From assembly GCA_029261715.1 (NCBI GenBank), contig JAJDAT010000005.1, positions 256,487 to 320,486 on the forward strand: 64,000 nt of DNA, given 5' to 3'. Under the pieces are notes generated by a model. That model was given only the letters and a program-made list of their open reading frames with translations, made no database searches and was not told the origin of the DNA. The DNA is from Nitrospinia bacterium. Its GTDB lineage: Bacteria; Nitrospinota; Nitrospinia; Nitrospinales; JAJDAT01. Shown piece after piece: positions 19,926 to 30,800 of the stretch. Position 1 is the stretch's first letter. Every line of letters starts with the position of its first letter. The position numbers were made by a program, and so were the translations under genes.

Positions 19926-21209
19926 TTATTTGACGGTTACTAGGATCCCTCCTTTTTTGCCGTCGCTATTTTCAACAGTGACCACTGTTGTGCCGGCTTT
20001 ATCTCCGGTGATCACGCTGGCGCCAGCGACAGTGCTAGCTTTAGCTATGTCTTTATCTGCCGACATAGAAGATTTAATGGGAGTGCCGTCAACCAACTGA
20101 ACTTTTGTGCTTTTAGTTACCTGAATATCGACGGCAACCTTATCTAGAACAATAGGATTTTTGACATTCACTGGCAGTATATATGTTCTTCCTCTTTCAC
20201 TTTTAAAAGTAATACTGGTTGTTCCAGGAGAAACTCCGGTAATTGTTGCCGTTCTTAAAGTGGGACCAATAACCACTGTAGCAATGTTTGGATTCTTGGA
20301 CTCCGCTGTTTTTTCAAGATCGCCACCCATTTTTGTTTTTACATCCTTAGATGTACCCACATCAATCGAGCCTTCTAAAGGGGAAATTAGCAATCGTCCA
20401 TTGTTGTCCATTGTTTCCGCAAGTTTTTGAGATAATTCTAAAGTGTGTTGCGCTCCTTTTAGGCCAGGGTTGTCCACGCGTTCCAAAGCTTCCGTTATTT
20501 TTTCTAAGCCTGCGCTTAAGGAACAAGCTCCATGAAATTGCACAGCGTCCTTTATTGCTGCTTCAACGGTATAATTGCTAATTTCCTTTTCTTGATTGGT
20601 TTTTATGGTTGTATAAAGTTCATTTCGTCTACTTTCAATACCGCCGCGAATAACTTCTATGGTTTTACTTGCAAAATAGGTTTCGTTAAACTCTGCGCGC
20701 CCGCCGTTTAATATAGCTGCTGTACCCGATAAGGCTCTAACGGTAGACACCGGAGTGAAGATTGCGCCAAGGCCGCCAGTAAGAGTTGTTAGACTGCCTA
20801 ACCACAAGTTGGTATTGGCATCTTGTTTGTCTATAAACTGAACATATTCTTCACACCGTTCTTGCGAAGCGGCTAAAATACGTTCTTGAATTCTATTTCT
20901 ATTTAACTTTTTTTTATTTTCGGGTGTATCAGAATAAAACTTGTCAAATGCATCCTCTAATTCTTTGGAGGTATACTCATCTTTTTCACCTACATCTTTT
21001 TCACCTACATCTTGTTCACCTACATCTGAGTTTAATAAACGGACTAAATTGATTTCTTGAAAATGTTCGTTTTCAATCAATTTGTCGGCTCCAAAAGCAG
21101 AAGCATTTGTGTCATTAAAATAACCTGCGATGTTCGTGCCAGCGCAACCGCCAAAAAGCAGGGCAGAGAGCCCGAGGGTGCCTATAAGTTTAAAATATTT
21201 ATTAATCAT
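19926..21209 (-). CDS. Lipoprotein with C-terminal Ig-like (Big2-like) repeats
   Basis: Lipobox LLFGGCAG; NIATVVIGPTLRTATITGVSPGTTSITF and DIAKASTVAGASVITGDKAGTTVVTV Ig-like repeats. Confidence 0.7.
   Translation of the reverse strand: MINKYFKLIGTLGLSALLFGGCAGTNIAGYFNDTNASAFGADKLIENEHFQEINLVRLLNSDVGEQDVGEKDVGEKDEYTSKELEDAFDKFYSDTPENKKKLNRNRIQERILAASQERCEEYVQFIDKQDANTNLWLGSLTTLTGGLGAIFTPVSTVRALSGTAAILNGGRAEFNETYFASKTIEVIRGGIESRRNELYTTIKTNQEKEISNYTVEAAIKDAVQFHGACSLSAGLEKITEALERVDNPGLKGAQHTLELSQKLAETMDNNGRLLISPLEGSIDVGTSKDVKTKMGGDLEKTAESKNPNIATVVIGPTLRTATITGVSPGTTSITFKSERGRTYILPVNVKNPIVLDKVAVDIQVTKSTKVQLVDGTPIKSSMSADKDIAKASTVAGASVITGDKAGTTVVTVENSDGKKGGILVTVK
20981..21025. repeat. 15-bp tandem repeat x3 inside CDS (encodes VGEKD)
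   Basis: ctttttcacctacat / ctttttcacctacat / cttgttcacctacat. Confidence 0.85.
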
Positions 21210-21631
21210 TGTTCCCGCCTTCAGTTGTTAAACGATTTTTCATATATAGAACTATTTTCTATGGTTTTTTCTGACCATTTTTGGGCAAAAGAATACTTCT
21301 CGAATTAGTTTTATACTCAAATTTCAATGATTTTGAGGTCTTCTTATAAACATGATATTAGGTTTTTGCAAGAGAAAATTTTTGATTAGCAGAAGATATT
21401 GTGTGAACTTGTTGAAAATATTTATGTTATGCGAAAAAATAAAATTAGGGTTTTTATTAGGAGTGATGAGAAAGAATGTGACTTGTTTGTGATTTTTTTA
21501 ATGAAAGTTTAAAGTGAAGGAAATCAGATTTTTAAAGAGTAGAGTGGCCTTTTATTTAAACAGGATATTATTTCCAAAAAATAGTTAAGCTAATTCCTTT
21601 AAAAATTAAATCCAAACTGGAAGTTAACATC

Positions 21632-22000
21632 ATGTCTAAAACTGTTTTTCTAATTTTTTTTACTTTGGTCTACATCTCCGCGTGTGCGCAACCGGATCGG
21701 TTGGCCTCTGAACGAAAAACCAAAGGCGTTGGGAGTTACGTCGACAAAGTTTATGAGGTTGGGCCGGAACTGAAGGATTGTATGGGAATGGTTCCGCAAA
21801 AATGCATGGTCGTTGATGGCGGGTTTTTTTACGACCCCATCGCGAGATTTAATCACGAATCAGGAAATACCTATCAAATCAAAGTTCGACGAACTCAGAT
21901 CTATGATCCGACTATCCCCAATGGCGCGCGGATGGATGCCAGTATTTACCGCTACGAGCTGCTCGAAATAATCTCGAAAAAAAAAGATAACAACTTATAA
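21632..22000 (+). CDS. Hypothetical lipoprotein
   Basis: Signal peptide/lipobox LVYISAC; convergent with cytochrome gene. Confidence 0.55.
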   Translation: MSKTVFLIFFTLVYISACAQPDRLASERKTKGVGSYVDKVYEVGPELKDCMGMVPQKCMVVDGGFFYDPIARFNHESGNTYQIKVRRTQIYDPTIPNGARMDASIYRYELLEIISKKKDNNL

Positions 22001-23743
22001 CGTTTTAAGATACTCGATGATAGCGAAGCGTTGGGCGGGAGTGAATTCAGGATCGATTCTTCCTTTTGCGTCTAACTGGTTTGTGAAGAGATGCCCGGTA
22101 TTTTTATTTCCGTTTCCGCTTACAAAATACTCAAAAGCGCCGCTAATCCACTTTGTGCTGTAGCCAACATGCTTAGAATCAAAGAGTCTGTTCCCGGTAT
22201 AAAAACGGTCCGCTCTTTCACTCATTGGCGATAGCAGTTGATATAAGTTGGGAACCGATCCGTTGTGCAAAAAAGGACCTGTCGCCCAAATACCGTTTAA
22301 CGGACGCGCTCTGTATTTAAGTTCGCCTTCGACCTTAGACCGAAATCTGTTTGTTCTACAATTATTAAAGATCTGGCGCTCGTCTGAGGAAAGGCCAAGC
22401 TCATCGTATTTTTGCACGATAACTTTTTCCGTAAGCGCTTGCAGGGCTTGCGCCGCTGTAACCTTTTCAACTCCCTCCAAACCGATAAACTTTTTGATGT
22501 TATCTGGAAGAATAACAGTGCGATTATTGAAGTTAGTCGCTTGATTTGGGTCGGTGCCTATATCGTCGATGGGTTTTACTGTAAGTTTGTATTCTTCAAA
22601 AGGTTTGTTGGGAAAACGGCTTTTATATTCATTAAAGCATGGTTGATCGGTTCGGGGTATGACTTTTGGTTCGTGGCAACTTTTACAATGTTTTTTGTAG
22701 AGATTTTCTCCCTGTTCAACTTTTTGCGGATCTAACTTCCCCATAATAGCGGGGTCCCATTTGGGCGAAGACAAACCTTGTAGAGTACTCTCTAACCAAT
22801 GAATATTTTTTATGCGAACCGTCGATTGGATTTTTAAGTTTTGATCTTTTTCAGATAGGGACGAAATTTTTAATCCCGCTTTGACGCCCAAAGCTTCGGC
22901 GATATTTCTGCCCATTGGTTGCCGGATGGAAGCGTTCCATTGCACCCAATTAAACTTCCAAATATCCCATAACTGAGGGAAGTTGATAGGAGCCGAGGAA
23001 ACTACACGATTTTTAATATTGATATTCCCGAACACTCGGTTGCCGCCGCTAGCCAAAGCGTCTAACCTGCCAAATCCTGTCGCGACTTTATGTTTTTCGA
23101 GAGGTTTTCTTTTTTCTAGAATTGCTATTCCTGTTTCGACTAAATCGTGGAGTTTTGCTTTTAACGCTTCTTCGCCTTCGGGGTCGTCCACGTCCTTGGC
23201 AAACCGACTAAACCGAAAAGGAAGATTGTCTGTTAGATAAAGAGCCATTCCCAATTGTTTTTTAAAAAGCCCAAGGTCGATATTCGATGGAGCGCCGTCA
23301 ATAACGACGGCTCTTACTTCATCGTTTTGTTTAAAGTTGATTTGCCCGGTATGACATGCAGCACAGGTTAGTCCGACAACCGTTTCCCGGTTACCGGTAT
23401 CAAAGTTGATATATTTATGGTCTTTGGTAAATCCAATTGGTAATCCGTCTGGATTGTAGGTGGGATCTTGCCGAGATGGAATAAAGCCAAACTGAACTAA
23501 ATAATCAGAGCGGTGGAATTTAGGAGTTTCCGTTAAAGAGAACGTTGGTTGCTCCAGCGCCATGAACCATTTATAAGGTATAAGAGCGGTTCCCTGCGAT
23601 AAATGTCTATATTTTTGCTTAACGCCGTCTGTCCAACCTTGATCGACCGACACCGTTTGCACTGTCGGTTGATATTGCAAAGTTACGCAACTGGATAAGA
23701 CCATCAAAGTCAGAGCCAGGCCCAACGTTTTAACGCTTTTCAT
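21995..23743 (-). CDS. c-type di-heme cytochrome, RoxA-like/peroxidase-superfamily lipoprotein
   Basis: Two CxxCH motifs (CAACH, CKSCH); lipobox VLSSC; YRARPLNGIWATGPFLHNGSVPNLYQLLSP block characteristic of RoxA-like proteins. Confidence 0.75.
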   Translation of the reverse strand: MKSVKTLGLALTLMVLSSCVTLQYQPTVQTVSVDQGWTDGVKQKYRHLSQGTALIPYKWFMALEQPTFSLTETPKFHRSDYLVQFGFIPSRQDPTYNPDGLPIGFTKDHKYINFDTGNRETVVGLTCAACHTGQINFKQNDEVRAVVIDGAPSNIDLGLFKKQLGMALYLTDNLPFRFSRFAKDVDDPEGEEALKAKLHDLVETGIAILEKRKPLEKHKVATGFGRLDALASGGNRVFGNINIKNRVVSSAPINFPQLWDIWKFNWVQWNASIRQPMGRNIAEALGVKAGLKISSLSEKDQNLKIQSTVRIKNIHWLESTLQGLSSPKWDPAIMGKLDPQKVEQGENLYKKHCKSCHEPKVIPRTDQPCFNEYKSRFPNKPFEEYKLTVKPIDDIGTDPNQATNFNNRTVILPDNIKKFIGLEGVEKVTAAQALQALTEKVIVQKYDELGLSSDERQIFNNCRTNRFRSKVEGELKYRARPLNGIWATGPFLHNGSVPNLYQLLSPMSERADRFYTGNRLFDSKHVGYSTKWISGAFEYFVSGNGNKNTGHLFTNQLDAKGRIDPEFTPAQRFAIIEYLKTL

Positions 23744-23953
23744 GAATCCCCCCCGGGCAAGCTTTTTCTATGTACGTATTTTTTCGCTCAAACTTTTTAT
23801 TTTATCAATTTAGCAAGTCTTGGTTCGCAAACAAATTTTTGATTAAAAAAATAGCATCTATTGGGGGTTTGTCAATCAGAAATGCCCAAAACCTGCTTAT
23901 TGCGTACATTCTCAATAAACATGGAACGTCGGTCTTAAAAAAGTAGAGCGTTA

Positions 23954-25705
23954 CTAACGGTCGAGTTCGGCGACGAGGACTTCGCGATTGTAGACGTTCA
24001 CCACGTCTCCGCGCGCGATCATCCCAATCACTATGGTGGGGTCGTTTTCATGAACCACAGGGAGTTGTTCAAAATTCATATCCGCAAACAGTTCCATGGC
24101 TTCGTTCAGGTTTTTTGATGGAGTAAGACTGACGACGTTTTTGGTGCTTATATCGTTGGCGACGACTAAATCCCCTAATCCTTCTTCCAATATCATTTCC
24201 CTCATGTCGGAAAAAGCAAGAATACCGGTCATGTGGCCTTCTTTATCGACAACTGGAAAATGTTGGCTTTTCGAACGCGAGACAATTTCTAGTATTTTCC
24301 TGAAAGGCGTGTCTTGCGGCAGGGTGACGACTTTTTTGGTCATGACGTCGCGCACGTAAAACGAGTTCAGTATAGATACTTCTCTGCCGTGCTGGATGTT
24401 GATTCCTTTTTTCAGGAGCTTTTCAAAATAGATCGAGTGTCGGTGGAGAATCTGCATTGTGTAAGATGCTACAATACAACTCATCATGATCGGTAATATC
24501 AACGTGTAGTCATTAGTCAATTCAAAAAGCATCAATATATTGGTTAATGGCGCTTGCATAACGGCCCCTGCAACGGCTCCCATCCCAACGACGGCATAAG
24601 TTTCTGGCGAAGCAGATAATGATGGAAATGCAAAGTGAGTCCCGGCGCCAAAAGCGCTTCCCAACATAGCGCCTATAAATAGAGAGGGCGCGAAAATACC
24701 GCCTAATCCTCCAGAACCAAGCGTAACCGCAGTGGAACCTATCTTCAGAAAAATGAGAAGAAAAGCAAGCGTCCAAATCATTTCACCATTAAGGGCTTGT
24801 TGCATGGCTTCATAGCCGTTCCCCATGACTTGAGGCGTCCAAATAGATATGATGCCAATGATGAGTCCGCCCAAAGCCGGTTTCAGCATTTGCGGGATGG
24901 AAACTTTTTTCGCAAAAAAATCGCCAAAAAAGAAATAAGCTTTGACGAATAAGAACCCGGCGACACCGCATAGCAAGCCGAGAATAAAATAAAATATGAT
25001 TTCCCAACTACTCACCAATTGATGAACGGGAACTTGAAACGTTACGTAGTTGCCTTCGATAGCCCGACCAACAACGGTGCCAATTACGGACGCGATTACG
25101 ATAGGACTAAAAGCGCTGATCGCAAAGTCGCGTAAAATTATCTCTAGAGAAAACAGGACTCCCGCTAAAGGCGCGTTAAAAGAGGCTGCGATTGCAGCCG
25201 AAGCGCCGCACCCCACCAATACCCGAATCCGGTCAGTCGATTGATTGAAAAATTGTCCGAAGAACGACCCAATAGCCGCGCCGATTTGAACCGTAGGTCC
25301 CTCTCTTCCTGCGGAACCTCCCGTGCCAATAGTGATGGCGGAAGTTGAAGAACAAGAAAGAATCGTTCGCGGGTGAATTTTCCCGTCTTCCAAAGCCACC
25401 GATTCCATGACTCGATGGACCCCATTTTCTTCAACAGCATTCGGAAAAAACTTGCAGATGACGCCAATAATTAATCCGCCAATCATTGGCAGAAACGGCA
25501 GAATCATCCAATGGATGTTATCTGGAAGGCCAATAAACGTCAGACTATTCGCGGAAAATATTTTTTCAATAAACTCAATCATCCAGCGAAAACCTGTGGA
25601 GGCGCACCCAGCCAATAGCCCTATTAAGGCGGCTAATACAAGCTGGTCGTGGTCGCGCGCGAGCAACCGCTTGGCAATTTCACGTCCTAGGAGGCGTTTA
25701 AGCAT
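23954..25705 (-). CDS. ClC-type chloride channel/transporter with C-terminal CBS pair
   Basis: GTGGSAGREGPTVQIGA selectivity filter motif; two CBS domains. Confidence 0.93.
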   Translation of the reverse strand: MLKRLLGREIAKRLLARDHDQLVLAALIGLLAGCASTGFRWMIEFIEKIFSANSLTFIGLPDNIHWMILPFLPMIGGLIIGVICKFFPNAVEENGVHRVMESVALEDGKIHPRTILSCSSTSAITIGTGGSAGREGPTVQIGAAIGSFFGQFFNQSTDRIRVLVGCGASAAIAASFNAPLAGVLFSLEIILRDFAISAFSPIVIASVIGTVVGRAIEGNYVTFQVPVHQLVSSWEIIFYFILGLLCGVAGFLFVKAYFFFGDFFAKKVSIPQMLKPALGGLIIGIISIWTPQVMGNGYEAMQQALNGEMIWTLAFLLIFLKIGSTAVTLGSGGLGGIFAPSLFIGAMLGSAFGAGTHFAFPSLSASPETYAVVGMGAVAGAVMQAPLTNILMLFELTNDYTLILPIMMSCIVASYTMQILHRHSIYFEKLLKKGINIQHGREVSILNSFYVRDVMTKKVVTLPQDTPFRKILEIVSRSKSQHFPVVDKEGHMTGILAFSDMREMILEEGLGDLVVANDISTKNVVSLTPSKNLNEAMELFADMNFEQLPVVHENDPTIVIGMIARGDVVNVYNREVLVAELDR

Positions 25706-26301
25706 GGTCTACCAAATAAATTGAAAACAAATAGGAACTATTATAAACAAAAATAACCGATTATGTGTACCTAAAAGTATTGATTTTTAATAATTTATTC
25801 AATTTTTGAAAATAGAGCTCAGTCTTTTGAGTATTTTTCAATGTTCCTTATCATTTTAATAAAACTATCTAGAAAATTTACGGAGGATTCATCGAGAGGA
25901 AATTTGCAAAGGCGATAAAGGATCTAGGTCAAATTTCCAACAGATCTCGCTTCGATTTAATAAAATTTTCTCATCTTAAAGAATGGTCTCTTCGGTGATT
26001 TTTTTTCATAATCCATACAACTTAATTACGGCAAAAATCCTTTTGTTATGGTATGCTCCAGAGGTTTTAAAAAATGATTCGCCTTGCGGGTTAATTGGAA
26101 AATGAACAAGGGTTGTCGTTGCGTGTCATCCCGAGCGAAACTCCTTTAATGAGCCTGTGCTGAGCTTGTCGAAGCAACGAAGGATCTCGCCTCGATTCAA
26201 TAAAATAACTTCCTTTTTTAGTATCAGTTAATCCTCCTAGTTTTTTAGAAATTCCCTAATCTCACTGATTGATCAAATTCTTTTAATTTGGATTGGACTT
26301 T

Positions 26302-26949
26302 ATGGTTAAAGTAGCTCCTTCAATTCTTGCCGCAGATTTTACAAAATTGGGCGAAGAAATTCAGGCCGTTGAAAAGGCCGGCGCCGATTGGATTCACATA
26401 GACGTGATGGACGGCCACTTCGTGCCCAATATCACCGTAGGACCTTTGATCGTTGAAGCGGTGAACCGCGTGACAGATTTGCCACTCGACGTTCATTTGA
26501 TGATAGAAAACCCAGACCGCTACATTCCAGAGTTTGTTGAGGCAGGGGCGGATGTGCTGACGGTGCATATTGAAAATTGTCCGCACTTACATAGAACGAT
26601 CCAGCATATTAAAAGTTTTGGGATCAAAGCCGGTGTTGTGGTGAACCCAGCGACATCGCTATCCTTACTGGAAGAGATCTTGGGCGATATCGATTTAGTC
26701 CTTTTAATGTCTGTCAACCCAGGTTTTGGGGGGCAGAAGTTTATACCTTCCGTAATTGATAAGATTGAATATTTAAGAGAGATCCTGGAGAAGAGCGGTA
26801 GCGACGTTGAAATACAAGTTGACGGAGGCATTAAAGTCGATAACGCGGCGGAAATCGTTAGCGCGGGAACCGATATCCTGGTGGTTGGGTCGGGAATTTT
26901 TTCGACAGACAATTATAAAAGCACAATCATGAAGTTAAAGAACACTTAA
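26302..26949 (+). CDS. rpe: Ribulose-phosphate 3-epimerase
   Basis: [52 protein letters not shown]. Track ORF begins at TTG 26293. Confidence 0.95.
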   Translation: MVKVAPSILAADFTKLGEEIQAVEKAGADWIHIDVMDGHFVPNITVGPLIVEAVNRVTDLPLDVHLMIENPDRYIPEFVEAGADVLTVHIENCPHLHRTIQHIKSFGIKAGVVVNPATSLSLLEEILGDIDLVLLMSVNPGFGGQKFIPSVIDKIEYLREILEKSGSDVEIQVDGGIKVDNAAEIVSAGTDILVVGSGIFSTDNYKSTIMKLKNT

Positions 26950-27214
26950 CATCGGTTTTTCAATAATTTTGCAGGTTTTGGCGGTTTTTCCACTCTTTGC
27001 AGCAAGATCTTCAAGTTTTCCTAAAAAAAGTACGATTGAGCTTGTAATTTGCTGAAAAAACGCGTTAAACTTCTAAATTCATTAGACATGAGCCCTCGGC
27101 TTCGTTCTCCTTGTGTGCGATTAGTAAGGGAGTTTGGAAGGGCGTCTCCCAGTATGGAGATCGAGGAAAATAAAAAAAGATTAAGTTTGGGTTTATATTT
27201 GGAGGGATAGGATC

Positions 27215-27613
27215 ATGATGGGAATTGGTTTTCCAGAGTTAATGATAATTTTGGTCATTATTATGATCATTTTCGGGGCAGGTAAATTACCTGAAATTGG
27301 AAGCGCATTTGGTCGAAGTATCAAGAATTTTAAATCTTCCATGAAAGAAGCGGAAGAGGGCGACCAGCCAGCAGTAGAAGGCGCAGCCACAGAAGGCGGC
27401 GAGCCAAAAGGTGAATTGGGAGAAGGCGGCGAGGAACTGAGCAAAGAAGAACAAGAAAAGATTGCTCGCGAAAAGCTCCAAGCAGAATTAGCCGAACGCG
27501 ATAAAGAACGCGACCAAGAAGCTGCGGCATTCACCGCTAGTCTGCCTAAAAAAGGCACTTACGATTTCGCAAAAGACCAAGAAGATCAAAAAAAGAAAAA
27601 AGAAAAAGCGTAA
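27215..27613 (+). CDS. Twin-arginine translocase TatA/TatB family subunit
   Basis: [44 protein letters not shown]. Confidence 0.88.
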   Translation: MMGIGFPELMIILVIIMIIFGAGKLPEIGSAFGRSIKNFKSSMKEAEEGDQPAVEGAATEGGEPKGELGEGGEELSKEEQEKIAREKLQAELAERDKERDQEAAAFTASLPKKGTYDFAKDQEDQKKKKEKA

Positions 27614-27626
27614 TAGCTTAGAGAAC

Positions 27627-27665
27627 AAAAAAGCCGGGGAGCTTACGCTCCCCGGCTTTTTTTAT
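27627..27665 (+). terminator. Rho-independent terminator downstream of the tat gene
   Basis: aaaaaagccggggagc-ttac-gctccccggctttttttat. Confidence 0.92.
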
Positions 27666-27899
27666 ACCTAATTTTTTGCTTTTAGTTTTTGAAGTAATAG
27701 TTAAGTCAAAGTTTACCCTATTTAGATGTGTCCCCATTGCATGTCATCCAGAGGCGATATTTTAATATCGGCGAAGAATCTCGCCTCGACCCAATAAATT
27801 ACCTCTCCCCTAAAATTTTGCATAAAGAAATTCTCATTGAAAAGTGAGAAAACATTTCGTATCTTGAATCGTAACCTATTCACGAAATGAGAGTTCCCA

Positions 27900-30800
27900 T
27901 TGTCCGAACTAGAAACCACAGAATCTAACGCTCCAAAAGTATTCATCAGCTACAGCCACGAACCAGAAGAATATAAGACCAAAGTTTTCGATTTAGCCAA
28001 TCGCTTACGCGCAGAATACATAGATTGTATGATCGATGAGTATGAGCTTAATCCGGAAGATGGATGGTTTTTATGGATGTATAAACAAATCAAAAACGCT
28101 GACTTTGTTTTAGTGGTTTGTTCCGAAAGATATAAGAAAAGTTTTGAAAAAGAAGAAGATGGTGGACGTGGCTCTGCTTGGGAAGGATGTCTTATCAATG
28201 CTGAAATCTTTCATGAATTCTCAAAAAATAAGAAATTCATTCCAATTGGGTTTTCAAAAGGCGATTGGAATAATATACCTTTTCCATTTGCAGATACGAG
28301 CCGTTTTCTGGTTAGCGAAGAAGCCGAGTATCAAAAAATAATTACTTTATTCAGTTTGAAAGGTAAGTCTTCAAATATAGCCCCGCCTTTAGGTTCTCCT
28401 AGAACAGAAATATCAAAATCTTCAAACATAGCTCCTGCTTTAGGTTTTCCAGTAAAAAAACAACCTGAAGAACCCAACGAATCTAACAAAGCCAAAGTAT
28501 TTAACGTACCGTTTCGGCAAAATCCATTTTTTACGGGACGCGAAACCATTTTAGAAAGCATCGAGCGGTCTTTTCAAACGAACAATAAACAAACCGTGTT
28601 GACCCAAGCTCAAACCCAAGCGGTTCATGGTTTAGGAGGTATCGGGAAAACTCAAATTGCCGTAGAATTTGCCTATTGTCATTATAAATCATACGAAACG
28701 ATTTTATGGATAGACGCTGAGACGAACGCATCTTTATCCAAAAGCGTTGCAGATATTGCAGACCGTTTAGATTTGCCGGAAAAAGATTCACAAGAACAAG
28801 AGCAGGTTGTAAAGGCTGTTCAAAGATGGTTGGAGAATAACAAAAACTGGTTGTTGATTTTGGACAATTTGGAAGATAAAGAACTGCATGACAATTTCCT
28901 TCCCAAAGTTTGCGAAGGCGACGTATTGATCACAACCCGCCTAGATGATATCGACACAGTTAATAAATTAGAAGTCGATAAGATGGGAGAAGAAGAGGGA
29001 ATCTTATTCTTGTTGCATCGATCTGGTGCGATTGATCAAGATCAAAAAACCGAAGACGCAAGTTCGGAAGATGCAACTACCGCAAAAACTATTTTCAAAA
29101 AATTTGATGGGTTACCTGTGGCGTTGGAGCAGGCAGGAGCTTATATCAAAAGTAATAAAAGCAGTCTTCAAAAATATTTGGAGATGTATGAAGCAGAAGG
29201 CACAGAGCTGAATTATGCTGGTGTGTTTAAGTGGTCATTGAAAAAGACGGAGGAGGATTGCCCGGAAGCTGGAGAATTGATTCGGTTATGCGCTTTCCTA
29301 GATCCGGATTCTATTCCAAAGTTTATTTTTGAAGAAGGTAAAGAATTTTTAAGCGATGGTTTATCGTCGATACTGGAGAGCCGTTTCAAGTGGGAAGAGC
29401 TTATTAGCAAAGCCTGTCGGTATTCGTTACTTAAACGGAATAACGACGATCAATCTTTGAGTATGCATCGTTTAGTTCAGCAAGTGATTCGCGGTGGTTT
29501 AGACGATCCAAAAGACTGGTTAGAAAAAGCTGTAAAAGTTTTAGACTCATCGTTTCCCGATCCAGAGGATTTACAAAATTGGCCTATTTGCGCGCAGCTA
29601 CTTCCTAGTATTGAAAGTTTTTACAAAGAGGTGGGAGGGGAAAAAATAGAAATTATTGAAGTTGGAATTTTGTTTGATAGAGTTGGAAGTTACTTTGAGA
29701 CAAGAGGTATTTATAAGGAAGCTGAACCCTATTACAAAGTTGCTTTGAAAGTTCTAAAAACATGTGATGGAGAAAAATATCTTAATTTGGTGAATTCTCC
29801 ATTAAACAATTTAGCAAACTTATACTTCAGACAAGGCCGTTACGAAGATGCAGAAATTATTTACAAAGAAGTTTTAAATAACCTAAATATACTCGTTGGA
29901 AAAGAACATCCGGATATTGCTGCTTGTTTAAATAATCTATCAAATTTGTATGTAGTTCAAGAACGTTATGCAGAAGCTGAGCCGCTTTTAAAAGATGCTC
30001 ATAAAATGTTGAAAAAGCTCCTGGGGGAAAAGCATCCCAATATAGCGACCTCCTTAAACAATTTGGCTGAGCTATATAGAAACTTAGGCTGTTATGAGGA
30101 AGCGGAGAAGCTATTTAAAGAGTCTTTAAACATGATAATACTTCTCCTGGGTGAAGATCACCCTTATATCCCCAGCTCGTTTAACAATTTGGCTGAATTA
30201 TATAGACACCAAGGCCGTTATGAGGAAGCCGAGCCGCTTCAAAAAAAAGCTTTAGAGATGTCAAAAAAACTCCTAGGCGAGGAGCATCCAGATGTCGCGA
30301 ATTCCTTAAATAATTTAGCAAGTTTATACCACAGCCAAGGCCGTTATGAGGAAGCCGAGCCACTTTACAAAGACGCTTTAATAATTAGAAAAAAACTCCT
30401 GGGCGACGAACATCCGCATGCTTTAGTTTCCCTAATTAGTTTAGCCAATATATATTACAGCCAAGGCCGTTATGAGGAAGCCGAGCCACTTTACAAAGAC
30501 GCTTTAATAATTAGAAAAAAACTCCTGGGCGAGGAGCATCTCGATGTCGCGAATTCCTTAAATAATTTAGCGAATTTATATTACAGCCAAGGCCGTTATG
30601 AGGAAGCCGAGCCGCTTTACAAAAACGCTTTAATAATTAGAAAAAAACTCCTGGGCGAGGAGCATCTCGATGTCGCGAATTCCTTAAATAATTTGGCGGC
30701 ATTATATGATAACCAAGGTCGTTACGAAGAAGCCGAGCCGCTTTACAAAAACGCTTTAATAATTAGAAAAAAACTCCTGGGCGAGGAGCATCCAGATGTC

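Noticed and set aside
24522-25724. Several ORFs inside the ClC gene (24522-24776, 24810-25007, 25165-25467, 25407-25724)
   Set aside because: Alternate frames of a strongly supported ClC channel CDS.
26950-27190. Possible structured ncRNA upstream of the tat gene (gggagtttggaagggcgtctccc)
   Set aside because: Only short weak stems; no match to a recognisable RNA family by eye.
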